From positions 1-64,000 of the forward strand of contig NZ_KQ948424.1 in NCBI RefSeq assembly GCF_001514065.1: a DNA stretch of 64,000 bases. The letters are read 5' to 3'. This DNA comes from Streptomyces antibioticus. GTDB lineage: Bacteria; Actinomycetota; Actinomycetes; Streptomycetales; Streptomycetaceae. The notes under the pieces are model-generated. The model worked only from the letters and a program-made list of their open reading frames with translations, had not been told where the DNA came from and did not search any database. The translations under genes were made by a program, and so were the position numbers. This document shows, piece after piece, positions 25,615 to 33,867 of this stretch; position 1 is the stretch's first letter, and every line of letters starts with the position of its first letter.

Positions 25615-27708
25615 GTGACCCGCAGCGTGTACGTGACCGGTATCGACCGCGGCGACGGCCGCCAGGTCGTCGAGCTGGGGGTCATGGAACTCCTGACCCG
25701 GCAGGTCGACCGGGTGGGTGTCTTCCGGCCCCTCGTGCATCACAGCCCCGATCGCCTGTTCGAGCTGCTGCGCGCCCGCTACCGCCTCTCCCAGGACCCG
25801 GCCACGGTCTACGGCATGGACTACCACGAGGCGTCCGCCCTCCAGGCCGAACAGGGCACGGACGAGCTGGTCTCGACGCTCGTCGACCGGTTCCACCGCG
25901 TCGCGCGGGACTACGACGTCGTCCTCGTCCTCGGCACCGACTTCGCCGACACCCAGCTCCCGGACGAGCTCAGCCTCAACGCCCGCCTCGCCAACGAGTT
26001 CGGGGCGTCCGTGATCCCCGTCGTGGGCGGCCGCAAGCAGCCGGCCGAGTCCGTGCTCGCCGAGACCCGCAACGCCTACCGCGCCTACGACGGCCTGGGC
26101 TGCGACGTCCTCGCGATGGTCACCAACCGGGTCGCCCGCGAGGACCGCGACCTCATAGCCGAGCGCCTCGACGCCTCCCGGCTGCCCGTCCCCTGTTATG
26201 TGGTGCCCGACGAACCCGCCCTCGCCGCACCGACCGTCTCCCAGGTCTCCCACGCCCTCGACGCCCGGGTGCTCCTCGGCGACGACGCCGGGCTCGCCCG
26301 GGACGCGCTGGACTTCGTGTTCGGCGGGGCGATGCTGCCGAACCTCCTCAAGGCCCTGACCCCGGGCTGCCTGGTCGTGACGCCGGGCGACCGGGCCGAT
26401 CTGGTCGTCGGCTCGCTCGCCGCGCACAGCGCCGGCACCCCGCCGATCGCCGGGGTGCTCCTCACCCTCGACGAGGTGCCGAGCGACGGCGTCCTGACCC
26501 TCGCCGCCCGCCTCGCCCCCGGCACCCCGGTTCTCTCGGTGCCCGGCAACAGCTTCCCCACCGCCGAGCAACTCTTCTCCCTGGAGGGGAAGTTGAGCGC
26601 GGTCACGCCGCGCAAGGCGGAGACCGCGCTCGGTCTGTTCGAGCGCCATGTCGACACCGGCGACCTGCTCAAGCGGGTCTCCGCGCCGAGCAGCGACCGC
26701 GTCACGCCGATGATGTTCGAGCACAAGCTGCTGGAGCAGGCCCGCACCGACAAGCGCCGGGTCGTGCTGCCCGAGGGCACCGAGGCCCGCGTCCTGCACG
26801 CCGCCGAGGTGCTGCTGCGCCGCGGGGTCTGCGAGCTGACCCTGCTCGGCCCCGAGGACCAGATCCGCAAGAAGGCCGCCGACCTCGGCATCGACCTGGG
26901 CGACGCCCAGCTCATCGACCCCGCCCGCTCCGAGCTGCGCGACGCCTTCGCCGAGAGGTACGCCGCGTTCCGCGCCCACAAGGGCGTGACGGTGGAGCTG
27001 GCGTACGACGTCGTCAGCGATGTGAACTACTTCGGGACCCTGATGGTCCAGGAGGGGCTCGCGGACGGCATGGTGTCCGGCTCCGTGCACTCCACGGCGG
27101 CCACCATCCGCCCGGCCTTCGAGATCATCAAGACCAAGCCGGACGCCGACATCGTCTCGTCCGTCTTCTTCATGTGCCTCGCCGACAAGGTGCTGGTGTA
27201 CGGCGACTGCGCCGTGAACCCCGACCCGAACGCCGAGCAACTGGCCGACATCGCCATCCAGTCGGCGGCGACCGCCGAACAGTTCGGCGTGGAGCCGCGG
27301 ATCGCGATGCTGTCGTACTCCACGGGCACCTCCGGCTCGGGCGCCGACGTCGACAAGGTGCGCGAGGCGACGGAGCTGGTGCGGCTGCGGAGGCCGGATC
27401 TGAAGATCGAGGGGCCCATCCAGTACGACGCCGCCGTCGAGCCGACGGTCGCCGCCACCAAGCTGCCGGAGTCCGAAGTCGCCGGCCAGGCCAGCGTGTT
27501 GATCTTCCCCGACCTCAACACCGGCAACAACACCTACAAGGCCGTGCAGCGTTCGGCCGGCGCGATCGCCGTCGGCCCGGTCCTCCAGGGGCTGCGCAAG
27601 CCGGTCAACGACCTGTCCCGGGGCGCCCTCGTCCAGGACATCGTCAACACCGTCGCCATCACGGCGATCCAGGCCCAGTCCCCGACCGAGAAGGCAACCG
27701 CCCAGTGA
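25615..27708 (+). CDS. pta: Phosphate acetyltransferase
   Basis: 697 residues, the long-form Pta. It converts acetyl-CoA and phosphate to acetyl phosphate. The N-terminal P-loop-like domain (SVYVTGIDRGDGRQVVELGV; DRTAGG-like DRFH) and DRTGG middle domain precede the catalytic C-terminal domain from about 370 (VVLPEGTEARVLHAAEVLL, DGMVSGSVHSTAATIRPA, AMLSYSTGTSGSG, FPDLNTGNNTYKAVQR). GTG 25615 is chosen because GGAGAG lies 5 nt upstream; ATG 25576 is less well placed. The stop overlaps the ackA GTG. Confidence 0.94.
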   Translation: MTRSVYVTGIDRGDGRQVVELGVMELLTRQVDRVGVFRPLVHHSPDRLFELLRARYRLSQDPATVYGMDYHEASALQAEQGTDELVSTLVDRFHRVARDYDVVLVLGTDFADTQLPDELSLNARLANEFGASVIPVVGGRKQPAESVLAETRNAYRAYDGLGCDVLAMVTNRVAREDRDLIAERLDASRLPVPCYVVPDEPALAAPTVSQVSHALDARVLLGDDAGLARDALDFVFGGAMLPNLLKALTPGCLVVTPGDRADLVVGSLAAHSAGTPPIAGVLLTLDEVPSDGVLTLAARLAPGTPVLSVPGNSFPTAEQLFSLEGKLSAVTPRKAETALGLFERHVDTGDLLKRVSAPSSDRVTPMMFEHKLLEQARTDKRRVVLPEGTEARVLHAAEVLLRRGVCELTLLGPEDQIRKKAADLGIDLGDAQLIDPARSELRDAFAERYAAFRAHKGVTVELAYDVVSDVNYFGTLMVQEGLADGMVSGSVHSTAATIRPAFEIIKTKPDADIVSSVFFMCLADKVLVYGDCAVNPDPNAEQLADIAIQSAATAEQFGVEPRIAMLSYSTGTSGSGADVDKVREATELVRLRRPDLKIEGPIQYDAAVEPTVAATKLPESEVAGQASVLIFPDLNTGNNTYKAVQRSAGAIAVGPVLQGLRKPVNDLSRGALVQDIVNTVAITAIQAQSPTEKATAQ

Positions 27709-28928
27709 GCTCGTCCCGCGACACCCGCATCCTGGTCCTCAACTCCGGCTCCTCGTCGGTGAAGTACCAGCTGCTCGACATGAGCGACAGCAGCCGGCTG
27801 GCCGTGGGGCTCGTCGAGCGGATCGGCGAGGAGACCTCGCGGCTCAAGCACACGCACGTCGCGTCCGGCACCACCCGCGAGTGGTCCGGGCCGATCCGCG
27901 ACCACGAGGCCGCGCTGAAGGCCGTGGCGGAGGAGCTGGCCAAGGACGGGCTGGGGCTCGACTCCCCCGAGCTGGCCGCCATCGGGCACCGGGTCGTGCA
28001 CGGCGGGCAGAGCTTCACCGCGCCGACCGTCGTCGACGACGCCGTGCTCGCCGAGATCGAGCGGCTGATCCCGGTCGCCCCGCTGCACAACCCGGCCAAC
28101 CTCACCGGCATCCTCACCGCCCGGACGCTCCGCCCCGACCTGCCGCAGGTCGCCGTCTTCGACACCGCCTTCCACACCACGATGCCGGAGTCGGCCGCCC
28201 GCTACGCCATCGACACCGCGACCGCCGACGCGCACCGCGTGCGGCGCTACGGCTTCCACGGCACCTCGCACGCGTACGTCTCCCGGGCGACGGCCGAGCT
28301 GCTGGGCAAGGCGCCCGAGGACGTGAACGTCATCGTGCTGCACCTCGGGAACGGGGCCTCCGCCTCGGCGGTCCGAGGGGGCCGGTGCGTGGACACCTCC
28401 ATGGGGCTGACGCCTTTGGAGGGACTGGTGATGGGTACGCGTTCCGGTGACCTGGATCCTGCCGTCATCTTCCATTTGGCGCGGGTTGGCGGAATGTCCA
28501 TCGACGAGATCGACACTCTTCTCAACAAGAAGAGCGGTCTGATCGGGCTGTGCGGCGACAACGACATGCGCGAGATCCGCCGCCGGGTGGACGAGGGTGA
28601 CGCAGAGGCGCAACTCGCCTTCGACATCTACATTCACCGTTTGAAGAAGTACATCGGCGCCTATTACGCCGTGCTCGGCCGGGTCGACGCGGTCGCCTTC
28701 ACAGCGGGGGTCGGCGAAAACGCGAGTCCGGTGCGGGAGGCTGCGGTGGCGGGCCTGGAGGAGCTGGGCCTGGCGGTGGACGGCGAGCTGAACGCCGTAC
28801 GCAGTGACCGGCCGCGGCTGATCTCGCCGGAGCACGCGCGCGTGGCCGTCGCCGTGATACCGACCGACGAAGAACTGGAGATCGCGACACAGACCTACGC
28901 GCTGGTCGGAAGTAATACACGGCAGTAA
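27705..28928 (+). CDS. ackA: Acetate kinase
   Basis: 407 residues, normal AckA length. It interconverts acetyl phosphate plus ADP with acetate plus ATP. Motifs: phosphate-1 loop VLNSGSSSVKYQ near the start, HRVVHGG, FDTAFHTTMP, GFHGTSHAYVS, HLGNGASASAV and VGENASPVR. GTG 27705 overlaps the pta stop (GTGA), so expression is coupled. The gene is followed by an 82-nt gap with the pyk promoter. Confidence 0.95.
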   Translation: MSSSRDTRILVLNSGSSSVKYQLLDMSDSSRLAVGLVERIGEETSRLKHTHVASGTTREWSGPIRDHEAALKAVAEELAKDGLGLDSPELAAIGHRVVHGGQSFTAPTVVDDAVLAEIERLIPVAPLHNPANLTGILTARTLRPDLPQVAVFDTAFHTTMPESAARYAIDTATADAHRVRRYGFHGTSHAYVSRATAELLGKAPEDVNVIVLHLGNGASASAVRGGRCVDTSMGLTPLEGLVMGTRSGDLDPAVIFHLARVGGMSIDEIDTLLNKKSGLIGLCGDNDMREIRRRVDEGDAEAQLAFDIYIHRLKKYIGAYYAVLGRVDAVAFTAGVGENASPVREAAVAGLEELGLAVDGELNAVRSDRPRLISPEHARVAVAVIPTDEELEIATQTYALVGSNTRQ

Positions 28929-28970
28929 TACGCCTGAGCACCCGGCCGCCCATTTGTATCTTCCGCCAGA

Positions 28971-29004
28971 CGGAATATTCCGCGGCGAAACAAACCGATA
29001 GGAT
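28971..29004 (+). promoter_or_regulatory. pyk promoter: palindrome and -10 box
   Basis: CGGAATATTCCG (28971-28982) is a perfect 12-bp palindrome. The -10-like TAGGAT (28999-29004) sits exactly 6 nt before the pyk ATG, with no Shine-Dalgarno between, indicating a leaderless transcript. The palindrome overlaps the expected -35 region and may be a repressor site. Confidence 0.6.
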
Positions 29005-29010
29005 CGCCCC

Positions 29011-30435
29011 ATGCGCCGTTCGAAAATCGTCTGTACTCTCGGCCCCGCGGTCGACTCCCACGAAATGCTCGTGTCACTGATCGAAGCCGGCATGAACGTG
29101 GCCCGCTTCAACTTCAGCCACGGCAGCCATGCCGAACACCAGGGCCGGTACGACCGCGTCCGTGCCGCGGCCAAGGAGACCGGCAAGGCCATCGGTGTCC
29201 TCGCCGACCTCCAGGGCCCGAAGATCCGGCTGGAGACCTTCGCCGAGGGCCCGGTGGAGCTGGAGCGCGGTGACGAGTTCGTCATCACCACCGAGGACGT
29301 CCCGGGTGACAAGTCCATCTGCGGGACGACCTACAAGGGCCTGCCGGGCGACGTCTCGCGCGGCGACCAGATCCTCATCAACGACGGCAACGTCGAGCTG
29401 AAGGTCCTGGACGTCGAGGGCCCGCGGGTCAAGACGATCGTCATCGAGGGCGGTGTCGTCTCCGACCACAAGGGCATCAACCTGCCCGGCGCGGCCGTCA
29501 ACGTGCCCGCGCTGTCGGAGAAGGACGTCGAGGACCTCCGTTTCGCACTGCGCATGGGCTGCGACATGGTCGCCCTGTCCTTCGTCCGGGACGCCAACGA
29601 CGTCCAGGACGTGCACAAGGTCATGGACGAGGAGGGCCGCCGGGTCCCCGTCATCGCCAAGGTGGAGAAGCCGCAGGCGGTGGAGAACATGGAGGCCGTC
29701 GTGATGGCGTTCGACGCCGTGATGGTCGCCCGCGGCGACCTCGCCGTCGAGTACCCGCTCGAGAAGGTCCCGATGGTGCAGAAGCGGCTCATCGAGCTGT
29801 GCCGCCGCAACGCCAAGCCGGTGATCGTGGCGACCCAGATGATGGAGTCGATGATCACCAACTCCCGCCCCACCCGCGCCGAGGCCTCCGACGTGGCCAA
29901 CGCGATCCTGGACGGCGCGGACGCGGTCATGCTGTCGGCGGAGTCCTCGGTCGGCGCCTACCCGATCGAGACCGTCAAGACGATGTCGAAGATCGTCCAG
30001 GCGGCCGAGCAGGAGCTGCTCTCCAAGGGCCTCCAGCCGCTCGTCCCGGGCAAGAAGCCGCGTACGCAGGGTGGTTCGGTCGCCCGCGCCGCCTGCGAGA
30101 TCGCCGACTTCCTCGGCGGCAAGGGCCTCATCGCCTTCACCAAGTCCGGTGACACCGCCCGCCGGCTGAGCCGCTACCGCGCGGAGCAGCCCATCATCGC
30201 CTTCACCACCGACGAGGGCACCCGCAACCAGCTGGCGCTCAGCTGGGGCGTGGAGTCGTACGTCGTGCCGTTCGTGAACAGCACCGACGAGATGGTCGAC
30301 CTGGTCGACGGCGAGGTCTCCAAGCTGAACCGCTTCAGCGACGGCGAGATCGTCATCATCACCGCCGGCTCGCCCCCCGGCGTCCCCGGCACCACGAACA
30401 TGGTCCGCGTCCACCACCTGGGCGGCGAGAAGTAG
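29011..30435 (+). CDS. pyk: Pyruvate kinase
   Basis: 474 residues. It makes pyruvate and ATP from phosphoenolpyruvate. The barrel begins RRSKIVCTLGPA, with NFSHGSH (substrate Arg and K+ site region), catalytic Lys in IAKVEKPQA, metal ligands around ARGDLAVE, and ATQMMESM. The B domain is at about 70-165 and the C domain at 340-474 (TKSGDTARRLSRYR). Start ATG 29011 has a -10 box 6 nt upstream and no ribosome site. A strong terminator follows. Confidence 0.96.
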   Translation: MRRSKIVCTLGPAVDSHEMLVSLIEAGMNVARFNFSHGSHAEHQGRYDRVRAAAKETGKAIGVLADLQGPKIRLETFAEGPVELERGDEFVITTEDVPGDKSICGTTYKGLPGDVSRGDQILINDGNVELKVLDVEGPRVKTIVIEGGVVSDHKGINLPGAAVNVPALSEKDVEDLRFALRMGCDMVALSFVRDANDVQDVHKVMDEEGRRVPVIAKVEKPQAVENMEAVVMAFDAVMVARGDLAVEYPLEKVPMVQKRLIELCRRNAKPVIVATQMMESMITNSRPTRAEASDVANAILDGADAVMLSAESSVGAYPIETVKTMSKIVQAAEQELLSKGLQPLVPGKKPRTQGGSVARAACEIADFLGGKGLIAFTKSGDTARRLSRYRAEQPIIAFTTDEGTRNQLALSWGVESYVVPFVNSTDEMVDLVDGEVSKLNRFSDGEIVIITAGSPPGVPGTTNMVRVHHLGGEK

Positions 30436-30489
30436 GGCCCACTGTGCGGCCGTAGGGAATCCGCTACGGCCGCGGAGGCCGCTGTACGA

Positions 30490-30528
30490 CGCTGAGGGCG
30501 CCCCCTGTGACAGGGGGCGCCCTCAGCG
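30490..30528. terminator. Strong bidirectional hairpin between pyk and the secreted-protein cluster
   Basis: A perfect 18-bp stem: CGCTGAGGGCGCCCCCTG pairs with CAGGGGGCGCCCTCAGCG around a 3-nt TGA loop. It lies 54 nt after the pyk stop and 34 bp before the end of the convergent gene, so it can stop both. Confidence 0.85.
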
Positions 30529-30562
30529 CTTGTGCGGCTCCCGAACGGGCTTGCAGGGGCGC

Positions 30563-31861
30563 TCAGTCGATGTACTGATGCAGCCCGGGTATGTGCAGGG
30601 TGCCGCCGAACTGGCCGGCCTGCACGACCTTCACCTTGGTGAAGTAGATCAGCGGGATGTTCAGCGGCGGCGGGTTGTCCGGGTCGAACGTGATCGGGAT
30701 CAGGCCCAGCAGGTTGCCGGAGATGGACTCCGTGTACATCACCGTCTGGCCGTCCCGGATGGTCGACGTCGAGCCCTTGGCCGCCTGCACGTGGTAGGTC
30801 TTGCCGGTCTGATCGTCCTTGACCGTCTGGTGCAGGTCGCCGATGTCGGTGCCGTCGGAGATGACGTACTTCAGCACCTTCTTCTTGGTGCCGTTGGCCG
30901 TCTTCACCTCGACGATGCCCTTGTAGTCGGCGCCCTTCAGCAGCAGCGAGCTGGCGTTCAGGTACCAGGGGTCGTCGGGCAGCGGCACCTTGTTGTCGAC
31001 GCCGCTCTCCGCGTCCGTGGCGACCGGGCAGTCGTCCGGGTCCGTGGTGGAGCTCGCGGACGGCGACGGACTGGCGGTGGCCTCCTCGGCCGCCTCCTTC
31101 ACCGCGTCGGTGGTGTCCTCGGCCGCCTTGGTCGCCTTGTCGGTCGTGTCCTTGACCGTGTCGGTGACCTTCTCGGTGGTGTCCTTGACGGCGTCGCCCG
31201 CGTCGCCCTTGGCGTCACCGGAGCCCTTGTCGTCGCCGGCCGGAGCCGAGGCCGACGCGGACGGCGTCGGGCTGGCGCTCGCGGACGGCGTCGCGCTCTC
31301 GCCACCGGTGAGGATGCCGCCGATCGCGTCGCCGATCTGGTCCAGCAGATTGCCGCTGCTCTCGGAGGCCGAGGGCGTGGGCGTCGGCGTGGAGCCCGAC
31401 TGCGGTGCGCCCGAGGGGGACGCGGACGGCGTGGACGTGGCCTCGTCGTCGGAACCTGAATCCGACGAAGAGCCGCCCGAGGAGCCGGAGTCCGAGGAGC
31501 CGGAGCCCGCGTCCTTCGTCTCGGAGGCCGAAGGAGTCGGCGTCGCCTCGTCCTTGGAGTCGCTCGGGCTCGCGGACGGCGAGGCCGACGCGGACGCGCC
31601 GTCCGCCAGGGCCGCGACGCAGTCCTTGTACTCGTCCGCCGTCAGGCTCTTGGCGGCGGGCTGGTCCTCGGCGTTGGCGAGCGTCGGCGTGAACCCCATC
31701 CCCATGAGGACCGCCGTCGGCATCGCCGCCAGGGCTATCGCCTTTCCTGCCGGCATGTGGAACCGGGTGAACAGCGGCTTCTTGGGTGCCGCGTGGCGCG
31801 GCCCGGTTCTCACACGGGACTCGTCCACATCAGTCCCGTGGGTCACCTCGTCAGCCGGCAC
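30563..31861 (-). CDS. Ser/Ala/Pro-rich exported protein of the DUF6230/DUF6114 cluster
   Basis: 432 residues. GTG 31861 with GGGAGG 4 nt upstream, overlapping the end of the DUF6114 gene by 11 bp. A basic leader and hydrophobic helix (AGKAIALAAMPTAVLMGMGF) form a signal or anchor near residues 32-55. Residues about 75-275 are low-complexity Ser/Asp/Pro/Ala tracts with an amphipathic AVKDTTEKVTDTVKDTT segment. A conserved globular C-domain follows (about 280-432: DDCPVATD, DPWYLNASSLLLKGADYKGIVEV, GNLLGLIPITFDPDNPPPLN). It is probably a cell-surface protein with a wall-spanning linker; function unknown. Confidence 0.8.
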   Translation of the reverse strand: MPADEVTHGTDVDESRVRTGPRHAAPKKPLFTRFHMPAGKAIALAAMPTAVLMGMGFTPTLANAEDQPAAKSLTADEYKDCVAALADGASASASPSASPSDSKDEATPTPSASETKDAGSGSSDSGSSGGSSSDSGSDDEATSTPSASPSGAPQSGSTPTPTPSASESSGNLLDQIGDAIGGILTGGESATPSASASPTPSASASAPAGDDKGSGDAKGDAGDAVKDTTEKVTDTVKDTTDKATKAAEDTTDAVKEAAEEATASPSPSASSTTDPDDCPVATDAESGVDNKVPLPDDPWYLNASSLLLKGADYKGIVEVKTANGTKKKVLKYVISDGTDIGDLHQTVKDDQTGKTYHVQAAKGSTSTIRDGQTVMYTESISGNLLGLIPITFDPDNPPPLNIPLIYFTKVKVVQAGQFGGTLHIPGLHQYID

Positions 31862-32450
31862 TGTGCCTCCCGTTCGCCCCGTTCGCCGGGCTCGTTCCTG
31901 ACAGATCGTTCGGCTCACCAAAGTCGTGCGCGTCCTTGGAGAGCGTGGGGGCCGCGCCGCCCTGCGGCGCGTCGCTCTCTCCCGCACCGGTCTCCGTGAC
32001 CGGCTGTGCCTCGGGCGCCGCCTGGACCGGCTGCGCCTGGGGCGCCTCGCCCGGCACCCACGCCACGGCCATCGCTCCGCCGACGAGGGCGAAGAGGAAG
32101 CCGATGAGGAAGCCGCCGAGGTTCGAGACCGGGATCGACACCAGGGCCAGCAGGATCGCCGCCACGCCCGCGAAGGTGCGGACGTGCTTCTGGAACCAGA
32201 GGCTGATGCCGAGGACGACCAGCAGCACACCGATGATCAGGGATCCCGCGCCCGCGGTGGTGGCCATCGCCAGCGTCAGATGGCCGATCTGGAGGTTTGC
32301 GTACGGGAAGTAGGCGATGGGGATGCCGCCGAGGATGACGAACAGGCCGGCCCAGAACGGCCGGTCACCCCGCCAGCCGCGGAACTTCCGCTTGGCGACC
32401 CGGAGGTAGTGCTCATCGCGGCCGGGTACGGCAGGAGTCTCGGCGCTCAT
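31851..32450 (-). CDS. DUF6114 membrane protein
   Basis: 199 residues. Four hydrophobic segments: PFWAGLFVILGGIPIAYFPY, LTLAMATTAGAGSLIIGVLLVVLGISLWF, FAGVAAILLALVSIPVSNLGG and FLIGFLFALVGGAMAVAWV. The tail after about 140 is Pro/Ala/Gln-rich. ATG 32450 has GGGAG upstream. It lies 137 nt after the DUF6230 gene and overlaps the exported-protein gene, so the three are probably one operon. The set recurs in streptomycetes without an assigned function. Confidence 0.85.
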   Translation of the reverse strand: MSAETPAVPGRDEHYLRVAKRKFRGWRGDRPFWAGLFVILGGIPIAYFPYANLQIGHLTLAMATTAGAGSLIIGVLLVVLGISLWFQKHVRTFAGVAAILLALVSIPVSNLGGFLIGFLFALVGGAMAVAWVPGEAPQAQPVQAAPEAQPVTETGAGESDAPQGGAAPTLSKDAHDFGEPNDLSGTSPANGANGRHSAG

Positions 32451-32587
32451 GGAAAACAGCTCCCTGTCACGGCGTTGCTGTGGTGGTGAGTGGTGCAGCG
32501 GGCGGCCGCTCGTGGAGAAGGTGCGCACAGCCGCCGGAGAGTGGACGGGCGGGGGCGCCACCGGCTCCCCCGCCCGTCAGCGAGTGC

Positions 32588-33220
32588 TTAGTAGCACTCC
32601 TTGACACCCTTGGCCAGCGACATCTTCAGGCCGCTGAGCTTGAAGGTGCCGGCGGTGGTCGCCCACGCCGTCTGCTTCACGTCGCTCAGGGTGACCGAGT
32701 CGGCCTGCTGGGCGAACCCGTACGGGTTGGCGGTGTCGCCCTTGGCGATACCCGGACCCTTGGCCGCGTCCTTGGCCGCAACACCGATGTCGATGCCGTG
32801 GAAGGTGGCGTCGGCGCTGAGGTCCTCGACGTCGATGTACAGGTTCTCGGCCTCGACCGGGGTGTCGCCACCGCCGGCCTTCAGGATGAGGCTGACCGAA
32901 CCGAGCAGCGGGATGTCAGGGGTGACAACCGACTGGCACAGGTTCTTGATGGTCGCGGACTTGAAGGCCGAGACCGCGACGGGGTGGGCCGTCTTCTTGC
33001 CGTCGAGCGTGTAACCCGAGTCAATGGCTCCGTACTGGACGAAGCCCTTGCCGTCGAGCTGGTCGGTCGTCACCTTGAACGACTGACCCGACACGCTGAA
33101 CGACGCGGCGAGAGCGCCCTGCGCGAGGGCGACACCTATCGCTGCCGTGGCGGCCACGCTGGGCACCATCACGACGGCGAACCGCTTCCATCTGGTCCCG
33201 CCACGCACCTGGGACTCCAT
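32588..33220 (-). CDS. DUF6230 exported protein
   Basis: 210 residues. It begins MESQVRGGTRWKRFAVVMVP, then a hydrophobic helix (SVAATAAIGVALAQGALAASF) typical of a signal or anchor. The rest is beta-rich (FSVSGQSFKVTTDQLDGKGFVQY, AVSAFKSATIKNLCQSV) with Cys near the middle and at the C-terminus (KECY), possibly disulfide-bonded. ATG 33220 has AAGGAGG 5 nt upstream. It is the first gene of the cluster; the 647-bp upstream interval holds its promoter and several palindromes. Function unknown. Confidence 0.85.
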   Translation of the reverse strand: MESQVRGGTRWKRFAVVMVPSVAATAAIGVALAQGALAASFSVSGQSFKVTTDQLDGKGFVQYGAIDSGYTLDGKKTAHPVAVSAFKSATIKNLCQSVVTPDIPLLGSVSLILKAGGGDTPVEAENLYIDVEDLSADATFHGIDIGVAAKDAAKGPGIAKGDTANPYGFAQQADSVTLSDVKQTAWATTAGTFKLSGLKMSLAKGVKECY

Positions 33221-33867
33221 ATTTCCTCCTTCTCGGACGTACATCTCCTGACCCTGACTGCCCCTGTCGAACAAGACGGCTCAGCCGGGCAGGGATGGGA
33301 GAAGTGCTACGTCCTCGGGAAGGGGAGCGCCCGTACTCAGGCGCGAACCGCGCACCGATCACCGGCGATCACCCCCGAGCGACAACCACTGGTCGCGCCT
33401 GACGCACATCACGCACAACCTGGACAGGCTTCGCCAGTTGGACGAAGACCCCCCTGTCCAAGAGCCGACGCCACTGCCGTCGGCTCTGCTCGGTGGGGAC
33501 CCAGGAGTTCCCGCGTGCCCGACCGGCTGTCGGGGTACGGGGAATGGACCGAGCGTCGCCGATCGTGGTGCATTCTCGCCGCCCGCACAAGGGGCTTCGT
33601 TACTCGGTAGTAACGGCCGGATAACCGAACAACGACCCACTGGTCTCGGCCGACGACTCCGGGTAGCTCTGAGGGGCCGGACAAAGACGTTGACGGATGG
33701 ACAAAATCCGACAGAACAACACCCAGAATTTACTTGCAGTAACAGCGGCCGCGATTACCAAGTTTTGGTAAAGCGCGGCCGCAGTGACGCTCCATCGGCA
33801 AATCTTTCACTCGGGCACCACATGCCCGGGTGTTTAGCGGCTGCTCAGAACAGGGTCCTCGCCCCGG
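33221..33867. other. Long non-coding interval upstream of the DUF6230 gene
   Basis: No gene could be supported. It contains two TTACT...AGTAA dyads: 33598-33615 (CGTTACT-CGGT-AGTAACG) and 33730-33742 (TTACT-TGC-AGTAA). A large hairpin (33745-33782) is listed separately. Both flanking genes read leftwards, so the region holds the end of the cnoX transcript and the control region of the DUF6230 operon. Confidence 0.6.
33745..33782 (-). terminator. Two-part hairpin, terminator or operator
   Basis: An outer 9-bp GC stem (GCGGCCGCG with CGCGGCCGC) encloses a perfect AT-rich dyad TTACCAA-GTT-TTGGTAA. It lies 86 nt after the cnoX stop. The outer stem suits transcription termination; the inner dyad looks like a protein-binding site. 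Confidence 0.55.

Noticed and set aside
25491-27704. A very long plus-strand frame continuing upstream of ackA through pta
   Set aside because: The part overlapping pta is Arg/Pro-rich out-of-frame translation; only the portion from GTG 27705 is acetate kinase.
33409-33684. Small open frames in the DUF6230 upstream interval
   Set aside because: No ribosome site, no conserved motif and wrong third-position base bias.
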